DNA of 6,777 nt from Kiritimatiellia bacterium (GCA_007133745.1 SLMC01000400.1:1-6777), one strand, 5' to 3'. Numbered from the stretch's first letter, positions 1 to 5,320 are shown. Numbers and translations are program-made. The notes: generated by a model not told the origin, from the sequence alone.

Positions 1-123
1 CACCTTGTAGGTGTAGCGCGCCAGATAGTCCAGGGCGTAGGCCGGGTTTTTCGCCGTCGCCTTGGGATAGACCACCCAGCGGCAACGGGAGAGGTTCTCG
101 ATCAGGTCTTCCCACGCCGGGCC
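1..123 (-). pseudogene. IS91-type (Y2) transposase, internal fragment
   Basis: Read on the minus strand in the frame ending at base 1, about 38 residues are recognisable, starting near AWEDLIENLSRC and containing WVVYPK and then YALDYLARYTYKV. This matches the stretch of IS91/IS801-type transposases usually written as WVVYAK followed by YLGRYTHRVAIS, which lies downstream of the catalytic tyrosines. Those rolling-circle transposases act without terminal inverted repeats. The fragment continues past the left edge, so how much of the 3' part survives is unknown. Its 5' part is missing: upstream of about base 112-123 the sequence belongs to a tyrosine recombinase in another frame. The element is therefore a deletion derivative and cannot encode an active transposase. 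The family call is from recalled motifs only. Confidence 0.7.
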
Positions 124-221
124 AATTCCTCCAGAGCGTGAATGTAGCTCTGGTGCGTTCGCGGCGAAAACCCTCTCAGCCGCATCTCCAACTCGACCGA
201 TTCACGCAATGCGCTTGCCAT
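102..221 (-). pseudogene. Tyrosine recombinase (integrase) N-terminal fragment, truncated
   Basis: An ATG at 221-219 opens 39 codons ending in TGA at 104-102. The peptide (MASALRESVELEMRLRGFSP, then RTHQSYIHALEELARR) is a typical start of a SAM-like core-binding domain of XerC/phage-type integrases: an LRGFSPRTHQSY turn followed by a helix. A GGAGG lies about 11 bases upstream, so the original start context is kept. The catalytic domain with its R-H-R-Y residues is absent; after LARRG the reading passes into IS91-type transposase sequence in a different frame and stops. Some IS91 relatives carry an integrase gene directly ahead of the transposase, so the two pieces probably come from one element that lost the DNA between them. 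Alternatively this is the scar of two unrelated insertions. The product, if made, would be non-functional. Confidence 0.7.
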
Positions 222-293
222 CTCCGAGCCCTCCGCGGTCGCCGCTTCGGCTTCATGCCAAGCGCCGCCAGACTCGGATTATCATTTTCCGGC

Positions 294-316
294 AAAAAAA
301 GAAACCGCTCGCGGTT
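294..316 (-). terminator. Candidate rho-independent terminator (minus strand)
   Basis: On the minus strand a 5-bp stem (AACCG/CGGTT, four-base loop) is followed after two bases by seven T residues (A run at 294-300 on the plus strand). This is the layout of an intrinsic terminator for leftward transcription. No intact leftward gene lies upstream of it now, so it may have belonged to a deleted gene. The short stem keeps confidence low. Confidence 0.4.
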
Positions 317-406
317 CGGTCCTATTCCGCGAAGCGGTTCCGTTCAACAAGCTTTCTTTGTCCGCTGCTTACCGTTGATTTTTTGTTTGCATCTGCACTT
401 TACAGG

Positions 407-433
407 TTGACGGAGCGTATCGGCGGCGATAAT
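407..433 (+). promoter_or_regulatory. Weak sigma70-like promoter candidate
   Basis: TTGACG at 407-412 and GATAAT at 428-433 resemble -35 and -10 boxes, separated by 15 bases, which is shorter than the optimal 17. It would start transcription about 120 bases ahead of the aldo/keto reductase remnant, whose original promoter it may have been. It could also read on towards the glycosidase gene. The match could be chance. Confidence 0.25.
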
Positions 434-453
434 TTGCACTGTATGAATGCTAA

Positions 454-489
454 GTTCGAAATTCAGCCTGGAAGAAAATAAATTCGAAC
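454..489. repeat. Inverted TTCGAA pair, operator-like
   Basis: Two arms, GTTCGAAATT (454-463) and AAATTCGAAC (480-489), form an inverted pair matching at 9 of 10 positions; each arm also contains the self-complementary TTCGAA. The arm centres lie about 26 bases apart, between the promoter-like pair and the reductase remnant's ribosome binding site. This could be a repressor site or a decayed stem; no regulator gene is in view. Confidence 0.25.
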
Positions 490-521
490 AATGGAGTGCA
501 CTCGATTTTTGGAAACCGCGC

Positions 522-536
522 CGACGTTAAGCGTCG
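522..536 (+). other. Small hairpin before the reductase remnant
   Basis: CGACG-TTAAG-CGTCG is a perfect 5-bp stem with a five-base loop, ending 23 bases before the ATG of the aldo/keto reductase remnant. It is not followed by a T run, so it is not an evident terminator. It may be a leader structure or chance. Confidence 0.2.
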
Positions 537-559
537 ATTGTAGAAGAAGAGAGGAAACT

Positions 560-631
560 ATGCGCTATCGTTTGTTGGGCGACACAGGAATTCGGGACGC
601 TCAAGGACGGGATTGTGGATTAGCGCCTTAA
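560..631 (+). pseudogene. Aldo/keto reductase N-terminal remnant
   Basis: An ATG at 560, preceded by a good Shine-Dalgarno (AGAGGAAA at 550-557), opens 23 codons whose first twelve residues, MRYRLLGDTGIR, match the usual opening of NADP-dependent aldo/keto reductases (MRYRLLGRTGLRVSELCLG-type). After this strand the similarity stops (DAQGRDCGLAP, then TAA at 629-631), and the stop lies inside the composite repeat that begins at 619. A full enzyme has about 300-340 residues, so nearly all of the barrel, including the catalytic D-Y-K-H residues, is gone. The retained start context suggests a gene deleted from within rather than a chance peptide. In another frame the bases before 623 read EFGTLKDGIVD-stop, which could be the tail of the same or another gene. 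A functional leader peptide is a less likely alternative. Confidence 0.5.
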
Positions 632-659
632 TCATGCTGTCAGCCGAAAAAAACAAGAA
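619..659 (+). repeat. Composite repeat, outer module, copy 1
   Basis: This 41-bp stretch begins ATTAGCGCCTTAATCATGC and recurs, inverted, at 5249-5290 with about 37 of 42 aligned positions identical; the outer 19 bases differ at one position. In both places it lies directly outside a GT/AC-rich hairpin repeat, so the two modules form one composite unit of about 140 bp. In the right copy this module is part of a 9-bp stem; here the inner arm of that stem is deleted. Confidence 0.75.
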
Positions 660-660
660 G

Positions 661-757
661 ATTGTTTGTGAGTGTGTGAGTACGTGAGTGTGTGGGGGGA
701 AACTCACATACTCCCAAACCCACATACTCACACACTTGGGTCGCGGGCGAAGCCCGC
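661..757 (+). repeat. GT/AC-rich hairpin repeat, copy A
   Basis: This is a 97-bp interspersed repeat. It has a GT-rich arm (from ATTGTTTGTGAGTGTGTGAG), a G-rich turn, an AC-rich arm able to pair back with it, and a closing GCGGGC-GAA-GCCCGC hairpin at 743-757. It is about 92 percent identical to the copy at 3215-3310 and recurs inverted at 5155-5236. It ends 11 bases before the glycosidase start codon, so it lies in the leader or promoter of that gene. The alternating GT tracts and long imperfect palindrome suggest strong secondary structure in RNA or DNA. Open frames run through it, which can mislead start prediction. Confidence 0.85.
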
Positions 758-768
758 TAGTTGCGCTT

Positions 769-3132
769 ATGAACCATCAATTTTTCGATTCGGCGAAACC
801 GGTCTGGGCCAAGGGCCGAAACCGGGAGATGAATACGCATGTCGGCTTTCGGGCCGTGTTCGAGGCGGCGGCGGGTTGGTCCGCGACGCTGGCGTGCGCG
901 ACGTCCGGCTATTACCGGGTGTGGCTGAACGGGCGGTTTGTCGGTTACGGTCCAGCCCGGACGGCGCGTGATTTCTTTCGCGTGGACGTGTGGGATTTAC
1001 GCGGACTCCTGCAAACGGGGCCCAACCTCGTGGCGATCGAAGCGGTCGGCTACAACGTCAACAGTTATGCCGCCGTCGATCAACCCTCGTTTCTCCAGGC
1101 GGAAGTGAAGGCTCAGGGGCATGTGCTGGCCTCGACGGCAGGCGCGGGCGTTCCTTTCAGGGGGGTGGTTCTGAACGAGCGCGTGCAACGTGTCCAGCGC
1201 TACAGTTTTCAGCGGCCGTTTATCGAGGTCTATCGGCTCGGGCCGGGCTACGATCTGTGGCGCCGCGATCTGGAATGCGAGCCGGCGGAGGCCGAACTGG
1301 AAACAGCGGACGCCAAGCGCTTGCTGCCGCGCGGCGCGCCGCTGCCGCGTTGCGAGTTTCGCATGCCGCTGGCCATTGTGGCGCGCGGCCGCGCGGTCGA
1401 GAAACAGGCGGACGATATCCGGCCTTGGCGGGATCGGTCCCTGACCGGGATAGGGCCGGGTCTGGCCGGCTTTGCGCAGGACGATTTGGCGCTGACGGTT
1501 TCCGACGATATGGGCGCATGGGCGGATGCCGATGTCGCCTGGCTCGATGACGAGGACGACGGCGATCCCGATCTCGGATTTTCGCTGGCTCGCGACACGT
1601 GGGCGGCGCTCGATTTCGGGGCCAACCAGACAGGGTTTATCGGGGTGCAAGTGCGTTGTCGCGAGCCGATCCGGTTGCAGGCGCTTTTCGACGAGCTGCT
1701 GACCGACGGGCGCCTTGACTTTCTGCGGCTGAACGCCGTCAATGTTGCGACATGGTTTCTGGCGCCCGGCGATTACGTTTTCGAGACTATCGAGCCCTAT
1801 ACGTTGCGTTATCTGAAACTGCTGTGCCTGGAGGGGACGTGCGAGATCGAAAGCGTCTTTTTGCGGGAGCTGGCCTGTCCGGATGCGGACAGCGCGTCGT
1901 TCCTGTGTTCCGATCCCGAGCTGGAGGAGATTTTCGAGGCCGGCCGCGAAACGTTTCGTCAAAACGCGGTGGATATTTTCATGGATTGTCCCTCGCGGGA
2001 GCGGGCCGGCTGGCTGTGCGACAGCTTCTTTACCGGCCGGGTCGAAAAGGTTCTGCGCGGCGCCAATACGATCGAGCGCGATTTTTTGGAAAATTTCCTG
2101 TTGCCCGACCGGTTCGAGACGCTGCCCGAAGGCATGTTGCCGATGTGCTATCCGGCCGACCATCCGAACGGCCGGTTCATTCCCAACTGGCCGCTTTGGC
2201 TGGTCTTGGAACTGGAGGAGTATCGCGAACGGGGTGGCGACCCCGCGCTGGTCGCGGCGTTTCGCGACAAGGTCATGGCGCTGTTCCGTTGTCTGGACGC
2301 CTATGTCAATGACGACGGCTTATTGGAAAACGTACCGAGCTGGGTGTTCGTCGAATGGTCCAAGGCCAACGATTTCGTTCAGGATGTCAATTATCCGACG
2401 AACATGCTTTGGGCCGCCGCCTTGGATACGGCCGGGCGCCTGTATGGCGACGCCAGCCTGCGCGAGCGTGCCGAAACGGTCCGCCGGACGATTCGCGACC
2501 AGGCCTATGACGGCGCGTTCTTTGTCGATAACGCCATCCGGGAAAAGGATGGCCAACTGGTTCGGGCCTCGAACCGCACGGAGACCTGTCAGTATTACGC
2601 CTTCTGGTTCCATACGGCCAAAGCGGAAGACTATCCCGAGTTGTGGAACCGGCTGCTGACCGCGTTCGGGCCCCAAAGAAAAAAGCCCGATCCTTTTGCG
2701 GGCATTCATCCGTCCAACATGCTGATCGGCAACTGTCTGCGTCTTGAATTGCTGGCTCGGGCCGGATTGAGCGCGCAGATACGGAGCGAGTTGAAGGCGT
2801 TTTTTCTTAAGATGGCGCGGACGACCGGCACGTTATGGGAGAACAACGAGCCGACCGCGAGCTGCAATCATGCCTTTGCGTCCCATGCGGTCTGCTGGCT
2901 TTATCGCGATATTCTGGGCTGCCGGGTGGACGAATGCGACAAGACGGTTCGCTTGACTCTGAACGATACAGGACTGGACCACGCGTTCGGCGTGATGCCG
3001 CTGGCAGGCGGGGCGGTCCGAGTGCATTGGACTCGGGAGCGCGACAGAATCGTCTGTCGCGCGCAGGTTCCGCCCGGTTACCGCATCGAGTCGGACAATC
3101 GGACAGGGCTCAAACTGGAATTGTCGGAATAA
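769..3132 (+). CDS. Alpha-L-rhamnosidase-like six-hairpin glycosidase (GH78 type)
   Basis: The 787-residue product is a GH78-like inverting glycosidase, expected to release terminal L-rhamnose or a related sugar from glycosides. Residues 1-115 form a beta domain with the carbohydrate-binding signature YYRVWLNGRFVGYGPAR (48-64). A beta-sandwich begins near DFGANQTGF (282). The (alpha/alpha)6 catalytic domain spans about 385-720, and a C-terminal beta-sandwich follows. The motif DCPSRERAGWLCD places D406, E411 and D418 at the same spacing as D567, E572 and D579 of Bacillus RhaB, so E411 is the likely general acid. TLWENNEP (E691, followed by SCNHAF) resembles the region holding the general base. 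There is no signal peptide, so it is probably cytoplasmic and acts on imported or intracellular glycosides. The ATG at 769 is chosen because the open frame upstream to 688 is repeat DNA and family similarity begins at FFDSAKPVW. No clear Shine-Dalgarno precedes it. Rhamnose specificity is inferred from the family only. Confidence 0.85.
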   Translation: MNHQFFDSAKPVWAKGRNREMNTHVGFRAVFEAAAGWSATLACATSGYYRVWLNGRFVGYGPARTARDFFRVDVWDLRGLLQTGPNLVAIEAVGYNVNSYAAVDQPSFLQAEVKAQGHVLASTAGAGVPFRGVVLNERVQRVQRYSFQRPFIEVYRLGPGYDLWRRDLECEPAEAELETADAKRLLPRGAPLPRCEFRMPLAIVARGRAVEKQADDIRPWRDRSLTGIGPGLAGFAQDDLALTVSDDMGAWADADVAWLDDEDDGDPDLGFSLARDTWAALDFGANQTGFIGVQVRCREPIRLQALFDELLTDGRLDFLRLNAVNVATWFLAPGDYVFETIEPYTLRYLKLLCLEGTCEIESVFLRELACPDADSASFLCSDPELEEIFEAGRETFRQNAVDIFMDCPSRERAGWLCDSFFTGRVEKVLRGANTIERDFLENFLLPDRFETLPEGMLPMCYPADHPNGRFIPNWPLWLVLELEEYRERGGDPALVAAFRDKVMALFRCLDAYVNDDGLLENVPSWVFVEWSKANDFVQDVNYPTNMLWAAALDTAGRLYGDASLRERAETVRRTIRDQAYDGAFFVDNAIREKDGQLVRASNRTETCQYYAFWFHTAKAEDYPELWNRLLTAFGPQRKKPDPFAGIHPSNMLIGNCLRLELLARAGLSAQIRSELKAFFLKMARTTGTLWENNEPTASCNHAFASHAVCWLYRDILGCRVDECDKTVRLTLNDTGLDHAFGVMPLAGGAVRVHWTRERDRIVCRAQVPPGYRIESDNRTGLKLELSE

Positions 3133-3170
3133 ATCGTCGCTTTTTCATAGTGTGGCACAGGCGAAAGTGG

Positions 3171-3189
3171 CGCGGGCGTCTCGCCCGTG
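3171..3189. repeat. GC-rich hairpin repeat (CGGGCG-TCT-CGCCCG)
   Basis: A 6-bp perfect stem (3173-3178 with 3182-3187), extendable by a G-T and a C-G pair, lies 38 bases after the glycosidase stop. Its reverse reading encodes the GRDARAT string I recall as a frequent intergenic-repeat translation in PVC-group genomes. It takes the place the outer module holds in the other two repeat clusters. It could serve as a transcript 3' end, although no T run follows. Confidence 0.5.
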
Positions 3190-3214
3190 ATCCGACCTCA
3201 TGGGCGGGACTGGG

Positions 3215-3310
3215 ATTGTTTGTGAGTGTGTGAGTACGTGAGTGTGTGGGGAAAACTCACACGCTCCCAAACCCACATACCCACACACTTGGAATGCGGG
3301 CGAAGCCCGC
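3215..3310 (+). repeat. GT/AC-rich hairpin repeat, copy B
   Basis: This second copy of the 96-97 bp repeat has the same orientation as the copy at 661-757 and differs from it by a handful of substitutions and one indel. The closing GCGGGC-GAA-GCCCGC hairpin is at 3296-3310. It ends two bases before the Shine-Dalgarno of the symporter, so the hairpin would be at the edge of the ribosome landing site in the transcript. The outer module found at 619-659 is absent on its left side. Confidence 0.85.
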
Positions 3311-3312
3311 TT

Positions 3313-3320
3313 AAAGGAGG
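3313..3320 (+). promoter_or_regulatory. Strong Shine-Dalgarno fixing the symporter start
   Basis: AAAGGAGG lies seven bases before the ATG at 3328. It decides the start against the longer in-frame opening at 3226, which lies wholly in repeat DNA. The repeat hairpin ends only two bases upstream, so folding there could affect access to this site. Confidence 0.85.
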
Positions 3321-3327
3321 GGCTTGC

Positions 3328-5010
3328 ATGGAACAGCGAGAGAAGCGCGAGGGATGGCATTCGGGGCTGGGTTTCATTCTGGCGGCGGCCGGGTCGGCGA
3401 TCGGACTGGGGAACATCTGGCGGTTCCCGTACATTACCGGTCAGCATGGCGGCGGCGCGTTCGTGCTGATCTACCTGCTGTGCGTGGCCTTGATCGGACT
3501 GCCGGTGATGCTGTGCGAAATAGCGCTTGGTCGTCATACCGGGCGCAATCCCGTGGGCGCATTCCGCCGACTCAATCCGGATTCGTGCCGACTGGCCCAT
3601 CTGTTCGGGGCCGGCATGACCTTGTGCGGACTGCTGGCGCTCTTCATGAGAAGCTGGGGCTGGGGCGGTTTGTTCATCCTGATCGGCGTGCTGATTTTCA
3701 AGTATCGCTGGACACTGGTCGGAGTCATGGGCGTTGTGGCCGGATTCGTGATCCTCTCCTTCTACAGTGTCGTGGCCGGCTGGACGATCGGCTATGTTTT
3801 CAAGGCGGCGACCGGTCAACTGGCTTTCGAAACCGTGGATGTCGCCAAGGAATCGTTCGGCGCTTTTATTACCCATCCGGGATGGGCTATTCTGTGCCAT
3901 TTCCTGTTTATGGCCCTGTGTGTCGCCGTCGTGTGTCGAGGAATTCAAGGCGGCATCGAGAAGGTTTCGAAAGTTCTTATGCCGCTGCTTTTCATGATTC
4001 TGCTCGCATTGATCGTCCGGGGCTTGACCTTGCCCGGAGCCATGGCTGGAGTGCGCTACTATCTGAGCCCCAACTTCAAGCTGATTACCCCGCAATGCAT
4101 TCTGGTCGCCGTCGGGCTGGCCTTTTTCTCGCTCAGCCTGGGGATGGGGGCCATGATCACCTACGGCAGCTACGTGGCCAAGGAACAGAATTTGTTCAAG
4201 TCCGCGATGGCGATTGTCGGGCTGGATGTTCTCGTGGCGTTTCTGGCGGGGCTGGCCATATTCCCGGCCGTGTTCGCGCTCGGATTCCAGCCCGATCAAG
4301 GCTCTGGTTTGGCGTTTCAGGCGTTGCCTGCGGTGTTTCACCATATGCCGCTGGGCGCGGCATGGGCGTTTTTGTTCTTCTTGCTGCTGCTGGTGGCCGC
4401 ATTGACCTCGGGAATCAGTCTGTTGGAAGTTGTGACGGCCTATTGGGTGGACGAACGCCGCTGGAGCCGTCGCAAGGCGACGCTGGTGTTTGGCGGATGC
4501 ATTTTCGCGCTGGGCTGTCTTTGCGCGGTCAGCGTGGCCAATTGGAATCATATCAAGCCGGTCGAGCAAGCGCTCGCGACATTGTTTGGCGGTGTGAAGG
4601 ACAGCTTTTTCGTGACCATGGAAACCATGGCCGACTGGATGCTGGCGCTGGGCGGGTTGCTGATCGCGCTGTTTGTCGGCTGGGTCTGGGGGGTGCGTCG
4701 CGCCGTGGACGAAATTCGGCAAGGCTCCGACAATTTCGCCGATGTGCATCTGTGGAGCGTGATGGCGGGGCTGAAAGACGACCCGTCGCACAACTCCGAT
4801 ATGCACGTGTTTACCCTGGCGTCGTTATGGGGTGTATTCGTGCGGTTCATTTGCCCGGTCGCCATTGTGATCGCTTTCCTGAACACGATCGGTTGGCTGG
4901 AACTCAAGGGGCCGGAAGCCAAGCCAGCCGCCGTCGAGCAGGTCGCCGATGAGCCGGTCGCCGACGAGTCGGCGTCAGCCATTCGGAATGAGAGCCACGA
5001 GTCAATGTGA
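3328..5010 (+). CDS. Neurotransmitter:sodium symporter (NSS/SNF) family transporter
   Basis: This 560-residue inner-membrane protein probably couples sodium entry to amino-acid uptake. The family signature is nearly perfect: WHSGLGFILAAAG, then SAIGLGNIWRFPY in TM1 (A24, N29 and R32 correspond to LeuT A22, N27 and R30), E64 in TM2, Y146 in TM3 (LeuT Y108), FFSLSLGMG in TM6 (F267, S268, S270) and LTSGIS in TM8 (T360, S361, the Na2 site). D300 in TM7 sits where bacterial members often carry an acidic residue in place of bound chloride. The layout fits the 11-TM bacterial type, with TM10 around 427-457 and TM11 around 496-523. A 36-residue tail contains a near-repeat, VADEP/VADES, from two 15-bp units at 4942-4971. 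The oddity is an insertion of about 36 residues (roughly 87-128) between TM2 and TM3. Substrate cannot be read from the sequence; a hydrophobic amino acid is a guess. Confidence 0.93.
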   Translation: MEQREKREGWHSGLGFILAAAGSAIGLGNIWRFPYITGQHGGGAFVLIYLLCVALIGLPVMLCEIALGRHTGRNPVGAFRRLNPDSCRLAHLFGAGMTLCGLLALFMRSWGWGGLFILIGVLIFKYRWTLVGVMGVVAGFVILSFYSVVAGWTIGYVFKAATGQLAFETVDVAKESFGAFITHPGWAILCHFLFMALCVAVVCRGIQGGIEKVSKVLMPLLFMILLALIVRGLTLPGAMAGVRYYLSPNFKLITPQCILVAVGLAFFSLSLGMGAMITYGSYVAKEQNLFKSAMAIVGLDVLVAFLAGLAIFPAVFALGFQPDQGSGLAFQALPAVFHHMPLGAAWAFLFFLLLLVAALTSGISLLEVVTAYWVDERRWSRRKATLVFGGCIFALGCLCAVSVANWNHIKPVEQALATLFGGVKDSFFVTMETMADWMLALGGLLIALFVGWVWGVRRAVDEIRQGSDNFADVHLWSVMAGLKDDPSHNSDMHVFTLASLWGVFVRFICPVAIVIAFLNTIGWLELKGPEAKPAAVEQVADEPVADESASAIRNESHESM

Positions 5011-5032
5011 CGGCGAAGAGGCGTAACAAAAG

Positions 5033-5059
5033 CGGAAAACACGGAAAACACGGAAAGCC
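5033..5059 (+). repeat. 9-bp tandem (CGGAAAACA x3)
   Basis: Two perfect CGGAAAACA units are followed by a degenerate third, CGGAAAGCC. Short CACGGAAA-type arrays of this sort are, from memory, frequent intergenic repeats in some environmental bacteria, including Planctomycetes. They start 22 bases after the symporter stop. Confidence 0.7.
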
Positions 5060-5090
5060 CAGCGCAGCAAAGCCGCAACCCAAAAACATG

Positions 5091-5135
5091 TTTGAACAGA
5101 AGGCAAAGAAGATAATGAAGGCAGAAGAAAAGAAA
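5091..5135 (+). repeat. Purine-rich intergenic repeat
   Basis: This 45-bp, almost pyrimidine-free stretch begins TTTGAACAGAAGGCAAAGAA. Its reverse reading gives LPSLSSLPSVQT-like peptides, which I recall as a common artefact of interspersed repeats in PVC-group genomes. Only one copy is in the window, so its repeat status rests on recollection. Confidence 0.4.
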
Positions 5136-5154
5136 GCCCGCTAATCACGACAAG

Positions 5155-5236
5155 GCGGGCTGTCGCCCGCAACCCAAGTGTGTGGGTATGCGGGTTTGTG
5201 AGTGTGTGAGTTTTCACCCACACACTCACAAACAAT
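5155..5236 (-). repeat. GT/AC-rich hairpin repeat, copy C (inverted)
   Basis: Read on the minus strand this is the same repeat as at 661-757 and 3215-3310, but 82 bp long: the GT arm lacks about 15 bases, equal to one internal GTGAGTGTGTGAGTAC-like unit. The closing hairpin GCGGGC-TGTC-GCCCGC is at 5155-5170. A second arm, AGCCCGC at 5135-5141, can pair with GCGGGCT at 5155-5161, so two mutually exclusive stems are possible. It lies between two convergent genes. Confidence 0.8.
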
Positions 5237-5248
5237 CACGCCTCCAAT

Positions 5249-5290
5249 TTCTTGTTATTTTCGGCAGGACGGCGTGATTAAGGCGCTAAT
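5249..5290 (-). repeat. Composite repeat, outer module, copy 2 (inverted)
   Basis: This is the inverted counterpart of 619-659; the outer 19 bases (5272-5290) match with one difference. A perfect 9-bp inverted pair, AATCACGCC (5234-5242) and GGCGTGATT (5271-5279), encloses most of the module, giving a hairpin with a 28-base loop that also bridges to the GT/AC repeat. This copy keeps the stem that copy 1 has partly lost. Confidence 0.75.
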
Positions 5291-5299
5291 ATGCGCGAA

Positions 5300-5320
5300 T
5301 CGAGCGCGATTTTCGCTCGA
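5300..5320 (-). terminator. Candidate 3' hairpin of the CoA-transferase gene
   Basis: A perfect 7-bp stem, TCGAGCG/CGCTCGA with a seven-base loop, begins 17 bases downstream of the CoA-transferase stop on the minus strand. There is no T run after it, so it may be a rho-assisted or RNA-stabilising end rather than a classical intrinsic terminator. Confidence 0.4.

Larger units (their letters stand above)
222..559. other. Non-coding stretch with gene remnants and signals
   Basis: I see no credible gene here. The open frames across 138-481 have no recognisable protein, no ribosome binding site and run into the integrase remnant. The stretch holds a minus-strand hairpin followed by a T run (294-316), GC-rich palindromic pieces around 328-338, a promoter-like pair near 407-433, an inverted TTCGAA pair (454-489) and a small hairpin (522-536). 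It reads as decayed DNA between a broken insertion element and a broken reductase gene. Confidence 0.5.

Noticed and set aside
138..481. Two overlapping plus-strand open frames of 90 codons
   Set aside because: They run antisense to the integrase remnant and across a terminator-like hairpin; compositions are arginine/proline/serine-rich with no recognisable fold.
829..831. Alternative glycosidase start at the second Met (before NTHVGF)
   Set aside because: The residues between 769 and 829 (FFDSAKPVWAKGRNRE) look like the normal family opening, so the earlier ATG is preferred even without a clear Shine-Dalgarno.
997..2163. A 388-codon open frame on the minus strand inside the glycosidase
   Set aside because: It lies opposite conserved GH78 domains, has no recognisable family and no ribosome binding site, and is explained by the codon bias of the sense gene.
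3145..4806. A 553-codon open frame on the minus strand, opposite the symporter
   Set aside because: It is antisense to a gene with near-perfect NSS signatures. Its predicted product is rich in Q, H, R and E without domain structure, and it runs through the repeat at 3215-3310. Long antisense frames are expected from GC-rich codon use.
661..5236. Possible CRISPR array from the three GT/AC repeats
   Set aside because: The copies are kilobases apart, one is inverted, and they flank genes rather than regularly spaced unique spacers; no cas genes are present.
619..5290. Classical composite transposon with the repeats as ends
   Set aside because: No transposase lies between the repeats and no direct duplication is seen outside the ATTAG edges. 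The inverted layout is kept as a finding, but a transposon is not called.
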